A stretch of 64,000 bases of DNA from Molanna angustata. Its lineage: Eukaryota; Arthropoda; Insecta; Trichoptera; Molannidae. Below are positions 1-10,957 of this stretch, in pieces. Both the position numbers and the translations under genes were made by a program. Numbering within the stretch: the first letter of the stretch is position 1; each line of letters begins with the position of its first letter. The notes beneath the pieces are model-generated. The model was not told the DNA's origin, made no database searches, and saw nothing but the letters and a program-made list of their open reading frames with translations. Location of the stretch: NCBI GenBank assembly GCA_963576475.1, contig OY754977.1:32429672-32493671 (forward strand). Reading direction: 5' to 3'.

Positions 1-763
1 TATAAAGGCTGTTTGTTTTCTGTACAAAGATACCACAGCAGGTATCAACTATTAAATAATGTGAACCCTGAGTAGTGGTGGCTTTCGCAGGTAACATCCT
101 TTTTTTGTATAAAGCAATTCATTCTGCAAAGAGTACTTTGTGAACAACAGCCTTCGAAATGTTGAAAATTGCTATTTTAAGATGTCAGTTATAGTATCAA
201 GCGTGATTTTCATATTTATTACGGAAGACTTTGAGATATCATGGCTACCTTTGACAAACTCTTTGGTAGGTGGAAATCCCCCAACAGATACCATTTAAGA
301 GACAAAACAGTTTCTTAAACTTTATGGACTTGAAAAATATATGAACTTTGAATGTAAGAATATATGATTAAATAATTAAGTCAACAACAAAACATTTACG
401 CTAAAATTTGAGAACTTCTGTTAAAGGGTAGATAGTTATATTAAAAAAGGGATTGGGAGCAAAGTGTGGATATAATAGGGTAGTACAGTTATTTGGTTTT
501 TCTGACTTCTTAAATATTGTCTCCTTCAAAGTCTCTCCCATCACATTTACACAATACACTATTGAATTGTATAGCAATCTCTTCTATAAACAAAGTGCAA
601 GTGACTTGTGATGAGCAAATACAAGATCAAGTCATGGTCTTCATTTGTAGGTGTTGTCTTTGTCTTCCATATTCGATTGAGTATTGCTCTTTCATACCCA
701 GTCTTGGTCTTACAAATTTTGAATCTTTTGTATTTTTCTGTTAAAATAAACATAATTTCATAG
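1..763. other. AT-rich non-coding stretch
   Basis: I recognise no gene or repeat here. The short open frames show no known motif and no codon signal. It is probably intron sequence of the plus-strand nAChR gene whose last exons follow, but that is inferred only from the gene's missing 5' half. Confidence 0.5.
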
Positions 764-963
764 CCATATTTGAATTATGAATTAGCTATAAACCACTTGT
801 TTTTTGAGTCACTTCGCGACATGTTTCGGAAGCGCTGTCCTTCCATCGACCGACCGCCGACAGTCTCGACACGCCGGTCGATGGAAGGACAGCGCTTCCA
901 AAACATGTCGCGAAGTGACTCAAAAAACAAGTGGTTTATAGCTAATTCATAATTCAAATATGG
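764..963. mobile_element. Fold-back MITE, copy 1
   Basis: A 200-bp near-perfect palindrome. The outer ends are CCATATTTGAATTATG and its complement. The arms carry GAGTCACTTCGCGACATG and CGCTGTCCTTCCATCGACC, and only about 20 bp of loop separate them. Both strands therefore give nearly the same short ORF, which is a by-product of symmetry and not a gene. A second copy lies at 6001-6180 with the same termini, so this is a mobile family. Confidence 0.85.
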
Positions 964-1107
964 TTAATATTAACTACCACAAAATATCCGCCGAATCATT
1001 AAATGATATAATTTCATAGTATTATGTCGATCGTACGTAATAAATTGCTTACTTTTTGATTAAAAATAAAAGTTCACATTAATTAATGCATGGTTGATTT
1101 TGCAAAG

Positions 1108-1133
1108 CCTTGTCTTGGTCTCTCAAAACCAAG
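1108..1133. repeat. Small hairpin
   Basis: TCTTGGTCTC and its near complement AACCAAGA face each other across a few bases. A related GGTCTTGG-rich patch with GGTCGT repeats lies near 5585-5615. No function is evident. Confidence 0.35.
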
Positions 1134-1212
1134 ACCAAAACAGCAAGACTTTTGCCTTTTGTAATTTTTAATTATCAGGAGTTTTAGCTCAGAATATGTA
1201 CATCATCATCAT

Positions 1213-1690
1213 TTGCGCTACAGCCCTGTGTGGGCCCTGGCCTCCTCCAGAATCCTTCTCCAGCCGTCCCTGTCCTCCACCGTTCTCCTCCAGTTTGCTA
1301 TTCTGATCGCCTTTATGTCGTCCTCTATATCGTCCAGCCATCTAAGCTTGGGCCTGCCTCTACTTCTTCTGCCCTCTGGATTGGTATTAAGAACCTTTTT
1401 GGGGATACGATCATCATTCATCCGGCTGACATGTCCCAACCACCGCAGTCTACGTACTTTTATGACATGTACAATGTTGGGTTCGTCATATAATGCCTGT
1501 AGTTCGTGATTATATCGCATCCTCCAAAGTCCATTATCATTTACTGGGACAAAAATCTTTCAAATATCAAGAGGCTGTTTTCGTTTCTTTTTGTTAAGAC
1601 CCAGCATTCAGCTCCATACACTACGACAGGTCTGAGAAGAGTTTTATAAATTCACGATTTAAAAATCCATGGATATTTTAAGTGGTATTT
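1213..1690 (-). mobile_element. RTE-like LINE fragment, C-terminal end of RT ORF
   Basis: The minus strand encodes about 100 residues up to a terminal TGL. They include RLRWLGHVSRM, then RRSRGRPKLRWLDDI, then a W..EDRDGWRRILEEARAHTG tail. This is the usual C-terminal signature of RTE-type endonuclease/reverse transcriptase proteins. Upstream, in broken frames up to about 1690, come TLGLNKK and FVPVNDNGLWR, which match the preceding part of the same domain. The catalytic RT core is absent, so this is a dead 5'-truncated copy. A related plus-strand fragment lies at 60290-60540. Confidence 0.8.
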
Positions 1691-2965
1691 TTTAAACCAA
1701 TTTCTCCTCTTGTGGGAGTTGAACACAGAATACCTTCACACTAGTCAAACGACTTACCTCTACACGACGACGATCTGTCTTATTCTTTCTTATCACAAAC
1801 ATTATTTCGACTAGCGTGACATAATAATTTGTAGTTTAATTTCTATGCCGGCATCCAGATTTCGATTACAAGTCAATAGTAAAATCAGAATCAAATAATA
1901 CAGTACTGTGATCCAACCGGTAATCGAATTCTAGACTGGCTCTTGAGAGCTGTGTGTCTATCTAACCGCCCGACAACGCTTGTTCATGAAAAATAAAAAT
2001 AAAACATTAAAGTTATTGCCAGCATAAGCAGTAAAACTTACCATTTGTGTTGAGTTTGTATTATGTAGTATTAGCGCTACCAAATGTCAAAGTTTTCTCT
2101 TAAAACACCGTCGATGGTGTAAAGGGAAGTGGTTTGGTTAATTAAATTGGAGATTTGGTCGTCACATAATACCCCTCCCCTCTTTGTGGCTTCATCACAA
2201 TGTAGGGAAATGTAGATCTGCCGTAAACCAGTATAAGTGCTTTATATCGAGTCCCTGTATTACTGGCTAAATAAACTCTTCTCAATTCTCTGAATAAAAC
2301 CAAATAGAATGGCTGTATTCCTATTTAAATAGTTGCATGTAGCACATGAGATCCAACTGTCGATGGCGATAGTATGTATAGTTGAAGAATACATACCAAA
2401 CTATAAACCCTTAACTCTATATTATTGTATAATTTAACATATTTTGACTTCAATACAAAACATGTGTGTCAGGATAGGTTATTGTGGAGGGCATCCTTTT
2501 TTCTACCCCAAATATGTAAACAACTGTATACTGCCATACAAATACCTATATCGAAGAAAATATATGATTCTCTGATTTGATATTATGTAAATGTGTATAG
2601 TAAATTAACCGTGAACCAAATGTTAAATAAATAAATTATATGAAACGATGTCATCACTAAATCAAATTTATATACAAAAATTGTTAAAAAAAGTTTGTGA
2701 TGTATGTAATTTATATAAAAATTTAATTATCGAATTGTGATGTTTCGAAATTTTACGATATTTAAAAAAAATGGAAAAACAGGCAGTTCATTACATAAAA
2801 AAGTTTGATAAACCCTGGAACTCTTAATTTTTTTTTTGACATATATGGAAAAATTAAATAATATATGCTGCGAAACCTGTATGTTTGTTTTTTCGTCTTC
2901 AAAATTGAAAAAAAAATCATGAACATATACGCAAACATTGGATTTTTTTTCCTGTTGGGAGTCAG
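1691..2965. other. AT-rich non-coding stretch
   Basis: No gene, RNA or repeat family that I recognise. Probably intronic. Short open frames near 2727-2990 are low-complexity and lack motifs. Confidence 0.45.
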
Positions 2966-4520
2966 ATGATATTTTTATTGACAATAACATCTCAACAGAG
3001 ACAAAGTTGGGATATTATAGAAGAACCAAGAACTCGGGCATCTACAGGGCTTACGACCTGTCATCGGCTGGTTTACGTGATCACTTTATGTGCTTGCGCA
3101 ACGTTCACCAATCATGCCTTTATTGAGTTCCCTTATCAATGTAATTTTGAAAGTTCTATATATTGTAATACTGAAATTCTTTTCGCTTGAAAATAAGGAA
3201 TTTTTACTACAGCCATCTATGGGTGAAATTATGAACAACAATCTTATTATTTTTTTATTTATTTTGTTGTAATGCCATCTATTGAGAGAATTGTTTTTTT
3301 GTAAATAATGAAAGCTAAAATTCTTATATCTGAGGTGACAATGCATTTTTCGCATATAAGTCACCCCTAAATTGCGCCAGACTTATGAGGTCATTTTTGT
3401 CTTATTTACCTACTTGTACCAATGTGTAAGTAATCGAATATTTTTATTATTGCATATGCGCCTTATCAATGTAATATTGAGTTCCCTTATCAATGTAATA
3501 TTGAGTTCCCTTATCAATGTAATATTGAGTTCCCTTATCAATGTAATATTGAGTTCCCTTATCAATGTAATATTGAGTTCCCTTATCAATGTAATACTGA
3601 GTTCCCTTATCAATGTAATATTGAGTTCCCTTATCAATGTAATATTGAGTTCCCTTATCAATGTAATATTGAGTTCCCTTATCAATGTAATATTGAGTTC
3701 CCTTATCAATGTAATATTGAGTTCCCTTATCAATGTAATATTGAGTTCCCTTATCAATGTAATAGTAAGTTCCCTTATCAATGTAATATTGAGTTCCCTT
3801 ATCAATGTAATATTGAGTTCCCTTATCAATTTAATATTGAGTTCCCTTATCAATGTAATATTGAGTTCCCTTATCAATGTAATATTGAGTTCCCTTATCA
3901 ATTTAATATTGAGTTCCCTTATCAATGTAATATTGAGTTCCCTTATCAATGTAATATTGAGTTCCCTTATCAATGTAATATTGAGTTCCCTTATCAATGT
4001 AATATTGAGTTCCCTTATCAATGTAATATTGAGTTCCCTTATCAATGTAATATTGAGTTCCCTTATCAATGTAATATTGAGTTCCCTTATCAATGTAATA
4101 TTGAGTTCCCTTATCAATGTAATATTGAGTTCCCTTATCAATGTAACATTGAGTTCCCTTATCAATGTAATATTGAGTTCCCTTATCAATGTAATATTGA
4201 GTTCCCTTATCAATGTAATATTGAGTTCCCTTATCAATGTAATATTGAGTTCCCTTATCAATGTAATTTTTGAAAGTTCTATATATTTGAATAATGTGTA
4301 AACATTTCATCTAAATAATACGGAATTATACTATTGCCATCTACGAGGTACGGCCATGTATTGAGAAGTTGATTTATTTGTAAACAATGAAAACAACAGT
4401 CCTTGTAAATGAGATGACAGTGTCTCGCACTATTTACATACACATTGGAACATGTAGGTAAACAAGCCAAAAATATCCCAACTTCATCTCTATTGAGATG
4501 TTATTGTCAATAAAAATATG
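2966..4520. mobile_element. TIR element with an internal minisatellite
   Basis: The left end (about 2969-3018) reads TTTTTATTGACAATAACATC, then TCTCAACAGAGACAAAGTTG. The right end (about 4471-4519) is its reverse complement with few changes, giving terminal inverted repeats of roughly 50 bp. Related copies or pieces lie at 14077-14153, 37330-37590, 40597-40725 with 41255-41430, and 46180-46535. No transposase is visible, so it is non-autonomous. The interior motif starting TTATCAATGTAAT and ending AAAGTTCTATATA occurs on both sides of the 24-bp array (near 3131 and 4254), so the interior was itself duplicated around the array. Confidence 0.75.
3461..4266. repeat. 24-bp minisatellite, about 33 copies
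   Basis: The unit GTTCCCTTATCAATGTAATA plus TTGA is repeated head to tail with very few variants (for example GTAATACTGA near 3590, GTAATAGTAA near 3760, ATTTAATATT near 3830 and 3900). The 24-bp period is a multiple of three and no frame used contains a stop, so long ORFs appear on both strands (octapeptide LSSLINVI on plus; ITLIRELN and YYIDKGTQ on minus). These are artefacts of period length. Single unexpanded copies of the unit exist at 3124-3145, 37410-37435 (complement) and 46370-46392 (complement) in related elements. Confidence 0.95.
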
Positions 4521-6000
4521 AATATTGTTGACCTGGCCATACCTACAAAATTTGGTAAGAGAAATTAATTCAGTTGAACAAATCGACAGTTGGATTACAT
4601 GCTACGAAATTGGAAAAAACATGCAAAAACTCCACTACTGCATACATTTTTCTCATACATAACTGAAGTCAATTCTGTCGCTTTACTAATAGAAATAAAT
4701 TCTCTTGAACAAATCGACAGTTAGAAAACAAGCTAAAATATTTTAATGCGATTTCCACGATTGAGTTTTGAACATAAAAAAATGAAACTATAGATAGGTA
4801 TACGTTTTTATTGAACTAATCTTATAAAATCCATAAATTTAATGGATCAAATTTTATCACAAAACTTCTCCTCGAACAACTTTTAACCGAACAATATAAT
4901 TTCGCAATTTTCATATTTGAATATATAGCTCCTCTTCGTCTTCTTGCAATACCGTTTCATAGATGTAATTTCAATGAAAGCGAAATAATATCCGAAAGAG
5001 AAAAATGAGAAATCTTCGGAGGTTTTTACGAGAAATTGATTCCACCGAAACTTGCTTGCGGTGCAAATAAAAATCCTTCCAATAAATCTTTTCCCTAAAA
5101 TTTTGATATAGCAGTCCAACCATTCTTGTATAAAATAAGAGATAAAATATACGAGAATCATCCCTAAAATAAATTGTTCCCTTAGATTCAGACATAACTT
5201 AAAGTTGTAAGACATAAATTTTAAATATTCCAGCGTGTACTTTTAAACCAAGTACTAAACTTGGTACCATAGTAAACGTATCGGAGAAATTAAAGGAAAA
5301 AACTTATCATCCAACTTATTTGGAAACACGTACAGGTGAAATCTAATTATACACATACAAAACTTGTTTTAAAATATCTTTAACTCGCAAGAAAAGAGCG
5401 TCGTCTTGTTTTTTCTTGATTATTGATCTCCTTCAGCCAATTGTTTTTCCTTCTATTGAGATGGTCTTCAGTATCTTTCTTCCCTTGGGTTTCCCATGCA
5501 AGGCAAGAACATAAATTTTTATATTATAATATACTATATGGAATACTCCTTGCAATGAGTGAGTCATGGTATATCGCGCGTTTGACGTCTTGGTCGTGGT
5601 CGTGGTCTTGGTTTGACGTCTTGCAGTTTTCCATACATTTCAACACTTCCTACATAGATAGAAATGTTTTCTAAATTTTAATGAAAAAAGCGTTTATTTC
5701 GACAAATAAATCCGAAAACAATTAACCTTAATCGTTATTCTCTATAGAAAAACAATGTGATCTGCCAACCTTCAAAAGTCCCGCGTAAAAAATCCTCACA
5801 TGGATTCATACAAAATTTGTTAACTGCGACATCAAGTAGTAAAATACATCTATGGACAAGAGCAGTAATCTTTGGTAGTCACTTCTATTCGCGTGATTAT
5901 TGATGATGTCTAGAAACATTTTTAATTAGGTACTTACTTACTACAACATATTTTTTTATGTCATGTCATGATTCGGTGGATGTTTGTGGTTGTTAATACT
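4521..6000. other. Non-coding stretch with minor repeats
   Basis: No gene recognised. A phrase ending TGAACAAATCGACAGTT occurs twice (about 4574-4590 and 4704-4720), suggesting a small decayed duplication. A GGTCGT-type repeat lies near 5585-5615. The short open frames at 4883-5215 and 5423-5674 have no recognisable motif. Confidence 0.4.
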
Positions 6001-6180
6001 AACCATATTTGAATTATGACTAGCTATATACCAATATTTTTATGAGTCACTTCACGACATGTCACTTCACTGACCTTCCATCGACCGGCGTATCAAGTCT
6101 CGACAGCGCTTCCGAAACATATCGCGAAGTGACTCATAAAAATAGTTGTATATAGCTAGTTATATCATTCAAATATGGTT
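6001..6180. mobile_element. Fold-back MITE, copy 2
   Basis: It starts AACCATATTTGAATTATGAC and ends with the complement ATTCAAATATGGTT. The arms share GAGTCACTTC and CTTCCATCGACCGG with the copy at 764-963. The central part is shorter and less symmetric, so this copy is older or partly deleted. No coding capacity. Confidence 0.8.
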
Positions 6181-6182
6181 CT

Positions 6183-6895
6183 CTACTTCCACCACCACCC
6201 GCTCTGCATATGGGGAATGTAAACGGCCCCTTCACAGAACACTAAATAAACGACAAGATAAAAAATGCATAACGCGAAAATTAGTTCATGGAGCCCTCTG
6301 AATTAGCAATCTCGGCACCATAGTGCAAAAGAACAATCGACGAATGTGAATGGAAGATTCGCACTCGTGGACTGTCATTGACTTCAGATCTTTTTAAATG
6401 AGAAACAAGAGTAAGGCACCATAGCTATGAAAAAACTTCTGAAATTCTTAAAAATTGTTCTTCGAGATCACAAAATCCGCGTGACCAATGGACAGCAACG
6501 AGGAGCTCTGATCTATAAGAGGACACCATTGGGTGGCAACAATCTCACAGGAAATATGTTCCGAAGTTTGGTCTGGGTATTTTCAGAACTGACATGAGGC
6601 AGAGGAGGCAATTTTAAATCGGTGAAGATAACTCTAAAATTTTCCGTGTCCAAAAGTAAGGGGAAACACAGGAAGGTTTAAGTCGTTTCCTCACGTCAGG
6701 TAAAAATAAAAACGATATTCTACCCACTGAGCAAGCCGTCCAACGGGACTGCCAGATATTTTGTAAATTTTCAAAAACACTTCTTTCAAGAACACTGGGT
6801 GACACTCGGCCCTCTGAAGAGCATTTCCAATCACAGAAGAACGGCCCCGCATAAGATTGAAAATAGCACCTCTACGATGCTTTTCCAGATTCACA
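6183..6895 (-). mobile_element. R1-like LINE fragment with 3' UTR
   Basis: Minus-strand frames give LPDVRKRLK, then, after frameshifts, a FGHGKF.SYLHRFK stretch and a PDQTSEH segment. This order resembles the RNase-H/C-terminal region of R1-clade elements, where a TGHG.F..YLHRF motif precedes a cysteine-histidine cluster. The 3' UTR (about 6185-6410) begins near CCACCACCCGCTC and is shared with 41005-41240. Several frameshifts and stops make it inactive. It lies directly beside the MITE at 6001-6180. Confidence 0.65.
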
Positions 6896-7315
6896 TATGG
6901 TTTTTTGTTTTTAAATTATGCTCTACTTTTATTTTTTTTTATATAAAAATAGTGGGTCCAGGTAGATGCTGTTCTGCCACAGACCGCCTTCTATGTAGAC
7001 CGCATTTCATATATTTTATCTATTTTTTTCGTGAATATTAGTGTGGTATATTCTCTAGATATACAGATGTCAATAGATTTGTTTACACCAATAGAATAGT
7101 ACGCAACTTAAAAAAATCAATTACCCTTTTTTTTAGAAAAAAATCTTGGAGGGGGGTGTACGGAATTCAAATTTTGTGGTTATAGGTATGTAAAAATAAA
7201 AAAAATCGTTTCAAAAATAGAAACATTTTTTACATCTCCATAATAGCACTTATCTGGTCCAAAAGTATATGTCCTATGTTTCACTCCGAAACTAACAATA
7301 TATTCGTCCTTTTCC
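6896..7315. other. AT-rich non-coding stretch
   Basis: No feature recognised. Probable intron sequence upstream of the nAChR exons. Confidence 0.4.
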
Positions 7316-7950
7316 TCATGACTGAGGATAGCGGCTGTGGTCCGTCGCCACACGTATGGCCCGCCTCCGTGCCAATCTGTTTTGGGCTGAACGCAGAGCA
7401 CCAGTCACCGAAGACCCTATTGTGGACTTAACCAAATCGCTCCATCTGGTCGGTGAGCGACCACGAGATCTCCGTCCTTCCACACTGCCCATCACAACAA
7501 GTTTCTCGAGGCAGTCTGGTTCCCTTCTGACAATGTGTCCAAAGAATTGAAGGATGTGTCTGTAACAGACGATCGTCGACAGATGATCCTCGATCTTCAG
7601 CACGTCTAGAATTGACACATTCGTTCTTCTGGCTGTCCATGGGATGCGCAACATACGTCTCCAGTATCACATTTCGAAAGCATCGAACCTCTTTCGCTCT
7701 GACTCCCTAAGTGTCCATATTTCCACACTATACAGGAACATCGAGAATATCAGAGCCCTGATGAATCTAGCCTTCGTGTTTTTTGTGATGGTCCTGTCCT
7801 TCCACACTCTTGTGAGCTTTCCCAGTACTCCCTTTGTCATGGCGATGCGTCTTTTTACTTCCGCTTCACAACCACCGGTGTCACATATGATGGAACCCAG
7901 ATATATGAAGTCATGTACTATCTCAAGATGGTTGAGAGAGTTTATTGGGG
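7316..7950 (-). mobile_element. RTE-like LINE fragment, RT C-terminal region
   Basis: Reading the minus strand: YLGSIICDTGG, RFIRALIFSMFLYSVE.WTL, RRMLRIPWTARRTN, then ILQFFGHIVRREPDCLEKLV and GRRSRGRSPTRWSDLVK. This is the thumb and tail region of an RTE-type reverse transcriptase. At least one stop breaks the frame near 7655. A close second copy, same orientation and ending, lies at 19160-19700, so the two come from one family. The catalytic core is missing in both. Confidence 0.8.
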
Positions 7951-8391
7951 GAAGTTTACTAACAATAAACTTACAATACAGATTTAGAAAATTTCATTAA
8001 AATCAGGGTGGTTTTGGAGGTTAACGTATACCAACATCGTGACACGAGATTTTTCTTCTTGATATTATATGTATAACTGCATATTTTTATTTCATTTCTA
8101 CAATTTGTAAATAATATTTATACTAAAAGGAAAACGATGAACATATTTCTGATATTATTGTAATAATAAAATGAGTATTGTTTTACAATTATTGAGCATT
8201 TCTTCCCCAATTTTTTTTTTATTTTGATGTCGATTAATTTTTCTATTTGTATTCAGTAAGACTACACCTATTACAATTTATTTTTATAAAGTAAAGCAAG
8301 TTTCTATTTCATATCGCCTATTAAAAATGTAAAGCATTTGTAAAATTATGAAGGATAATTTATTGAACACAAAATTTTCTCTTTTCTCCAG
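7951..8391 (+). other. Intron end before nAChR exon
   Basis: AT-rich sequence ending in a pyrimidine-rich tract and CAG at 8389-8391, the acceptor for the exon starting at 8392. Confidence 0.7.
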
Positions 8392-9303
8392 GTGGATCTT
8401 CGGCATTTGGAACAAACGCCCGATTCTGACATCATAGAACTTGGTATCGACCTTCAAGATTATTACATCTCCGTAGAATGGGACATCATGCGGGTGCCTG
8501 CCGTCAGAAATGAAAAGTTCTACTCGTGTTGTGAAGAACCCTACCCCGACATCATCTTCAACCTGACCATCAGAAGGAAAACGCTCTTCTATACTGTCAA
8601 TCTCATCATCCCGTGCGTTGGCATTTCGTTTCTCTCAGTTCTCGTCTTCTACCTTCCCAGTGACTCAGGCGAGAAGATCTCGCTGTGTATCTCCATCCTG
8701 CTCTCTCTCACTGTGTTCTTCCTCCTGCTGGCTGAGATCATTCCTCCGACTTCCCTGACTGTTCCCCTCCTTGGCAAATATCTCCTTTTTACTATGATGC
8801 TGGTAACGCTTTCCGTAGTTGTGACAATTGCCGTGTTAAATGTGAACTTTCGCTCGCCCGTGACGCACAAGATGGCGCCGTGGGTGCGCAGACTTTTTTT
8901 AGAACTATTACCGTGTGTGTTGTGCATTAGAAGACCGGCTAAAGAGGAGCCGAATCAAGAGGAAGAAGATAAAGGATTGACTGAAGTGTTTAGTGTTCCG
9001 CTCGACGTGGATAAGTTTGTTCCTTACGGCGGTAAACGGTTCAGTGCGGACTACGACATACCCGCCCTGCCGTCGGGGAGGTTTGAGACGTCGTCCCCGA
9101 CAGGTCCTAGGTTCGGGGAGCCTCCCCTGCCGCTCCCGGGGGCCGAAGACGACCTGTTCAGCGCCGGGGGCGGTAGTCCATGCGGTGAACCTGGTGACGT
9201 CAGTCCGGCCTTCGACAAACCGTATTTGAGGGAAATGGAGAAAACGATTGAAGGGTCGAGATTCATCGCACAGCACGTCAGAAACAAAGACTCCTTCGAA
9301 AGT
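8392..9303 (+). CDS. nAChRalpha1: Nicotinic acetylcholine receptor alpha subunit, penultimate coding exon
   Basis: This 304-codon exon encodes part of a pentameric ligand-gated cation channel that answers acetylcholine at insect synapses and is the target of neonicotinoids. It opens with VDLRHLEQ in the outer ligand-binding domain. The vicinal cysteines of loop C (FYSCCEEPY, residues 46-47 of the exon) mark an alpha subunit. TM1 follows at about 66-89, TM2 at 95-116 ([14 protein letters not shown]), TM3 at 128-151, then a long cytoplasmic loop ending in [17 protein letters not shown]. Splice signals are CTCCAG before 8392 and GTAAGT from 9304; both junctions are phase 0. NLT at residues 57-59 is a possible glycosylation site. 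The 5' exons lie upstream of the window. By recall the sequence, including the loop, is closest to insect alpha-1; another alpha1-4/8 paralogue is the alternative. Confidence 0.95.
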
Positions 9304-9389
9304 GTAAGTAAACCTTTTTTATACCAGTTAAAACTTCATTTGACATTGTGACAGTATTACAAAATATTATAATAATGCTGCTTCTTCAA

Positions 9390-9781
9390 TATTGGATCCA
9401 CTTATCAAATCTCAAAAATGTTTTTTAAGAATCATATGCAACAAGTCATTTAGATTTTGTTCTGAAGAGATTTTTCAAGCAATTTACAGTACTGGATTTT
9501 AAGCAACTGTATACTACATCCATTCTATTTTTTTTAAACAAACCTATTCATAAAAATTCTACCTCAAAAGACAAAAGAAGCAAAACGTTGGGTAACTACT
9601 TGGTGCCAAAAATTAATTCTAAATTTGGACAAAAAATTTTTGTATATACTGCACCTCGAGTTTATATTGAACTGCCACCGGATCTCAAAGGGCTAACACA
9701 ACTCAAAGTCCGTGGTAGCACGTGGTTACTTGATGTGGATAAAACACAAAATAAAATCAATGTCACAACAATAATTTCTTG
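9390..9781 (+). mobile_element. LINE RT C-terminal fragment inside nAChR intron
   Basis: Frames on the plus strand give LRIICNKSFRFCSEEIF, then a broken stretch, then a 64-residue frame with NYLVPKINSKFGQKIFVYTA and PRVYIELPPDLKGL, ending at a stop. The order basic helix, SEE(I/L)F, then a run resembling the usual 'yxaprlyNeLPxdl' ending fits the tail of jockey/CR1-group reverse transcriptases. It has no catalytic core and is frameshifted. The match is by pattern only. Confidence 0.55.
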
Positions 9782-10456
9782 ATTAATATTATTTTTGTTA
9801 CTGTTCCAAATATGTGTTATCATCTACAAAATTATTTTTTAAGCACATACTTTTTTTTATTTGTTGATTGAAAAGCAATAAATTCACAAATTTTCAGGTA
9901 GCTGCTTCAAAACAGATTTATTCTAGTGAAGAAGCTATCTTATACTTGTAAAATGTATATTTTAATGATTCAATAAATAGTAAATAAATAATTCTAACTA
10001 TTTGTTTCAAAAATATTAATTTTTGTATTTTTTTTAAATTAGACGTTTTAATTTTTATATATGTTTATACATCTAAATAAATGTTACTACTGCTACATAC
10101 ACTGAATATTTTTAATCATCTTTGTGGAATTTTGTCGTCATCAACGTCTTATCAGAGCTGATAAACTTTATAACCTTTCAATTAATTGGGATTAAATTAG
10201 CTTTTCAATTTACTTCCATTGTAGTTGAAAAAAGTTTAAATGGATAAAAAATGCAGACAAAACTTTAATCAAGAAATTAATTAACGTTAGCTAACAATGG
10301 CGGAAAAACACGCGCACTAAAATCAAAAAGGTACATTATATAAAATCATATACTCCTCTAGAATAGATTTTTAACCTAGAGAAGCAGCTATCGTTCTTAT
10401 CTAGTTTAATGTCTGCATTTGTATTATTATTAATTTAGATTCTAGTGTATCTAGAT

Positions 10457-10649
10457 GTTGATATGTTATAAAAAATATAAAAATACTTGGTAATTGTTCT
10501 ATTGTGTTTATTTGATTATTGACGCGTTTCGTGCAAAGCACATCGTCAGAATAATTCTGACGATGTGCTTTGCACGAAACGCGTCAATAATCAAATAAAC
10601 ACAATAGAACAATTACCAAGTATTTTTATATTTTTTATAACATATCAAC
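10457..10649. mobile_element. Perfect palindrome with hammerhead-like cores, Penelope-like leader
   Basis: Arms of about 96 bp, essentially identical, start GTTGATATGTTATAAAAA and meet at AGAATAATTCT near 10553. Each arm contains the layout of a minimal hammerhead ribozyme. On plus: CTGACGA (10557-10563), stem II GTGC-TTT-GCAC, GAAA (10576-10579), palindromic stem III ACGCGT (10579-10584), then C10585 as the expected cleavage base. The minus core is the mirror image at 10521-10549. Penelope-like elements are known to carry such short-stem-III hammerheads in their terminal repeats. An ATG follows at 10655. Confidence 0.7.
10557..10585 (+). ncRNA. Candidate minimal hammerhead ribozyme
   Basis: Conserved boxes CUGACGA and GAAA flank a 4-bp stem II (GTGC/GCAC) with a 3-nt loop. 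Stem III is ACGCGU, self-complementary and without a loop, which would favour a dimeric ribozyme as described for Penelope-like elements. Stem I (AATAATT before, AATAATC after) pairs only partly. The activity is inferred. Confidence 0.6.
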
Positions 10650-10654
10650 GTACA

Positions 10655-10957
10655 ATGGAGTTCTATCAAGAATTGTCGATCGACAAACTAAACTTAGTAT
10701 CTAGATGTATTAAAACTGTATTCAATTTTATTTTTACATTAAAAAACATTTATTTTTATTTAGATCATAATATTACAAAGAAAGTAAATTTAAAGATAAC
10801 TGCTTCACTAAACAGAGTATGTTCCGAAGCAACTATCTGTAAAGTTTGCATAGTTATTATATTTTTTAATTATAAAATATATATATTACATAATATAACA
10901 CAAATAGAAAATAACAATAAAATAAAATGCACAACAAGAAAAAGAAAACAATCGTAA
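10655..10957 (+). pseudogene. Start of a Penelope-like element ORF, decayed
   Basis: The ATG at 10655, just after the palindrome, opens MEFYQELSIDKLNLV. The same start occurs on the minus strand at 48091 next to the related leader, and as MEFHQELSIKKLNL at 13513. I see no reverse-transcriptase or GIY-YIG motif downstream; the frame runs into AT-rich sequence and stops at 10957. I read it as the N-terminus of a retroelement protein with the rest deleted. The assignment rests on position and the shared peptide. Confidence 0.45.

Noticed and set aside
770..957. Two 60-codon ORFs of nearly identical sequence on opposite strands
   Set aside because: A by-product of the palindromic MITE.
3461..4266. 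CRISPR array
   Set aside because: Repeats are contiguous with no unique spacers, and the genome is eukaryotic. The same applies to 62770-64000 and 21735-22030.
3372..4310. Long ORFs on both strands (309, 283 and 135 codons)
   Set aside because: They are pure translations of a 24-bp repeat whose period is a multiple of three. No start context, no non-repeat domain.
8649..9287. Minus and alternate-frame ORFs over the nAChR exon
   Set aside because: Shadows of the conserved plus-strand exon.
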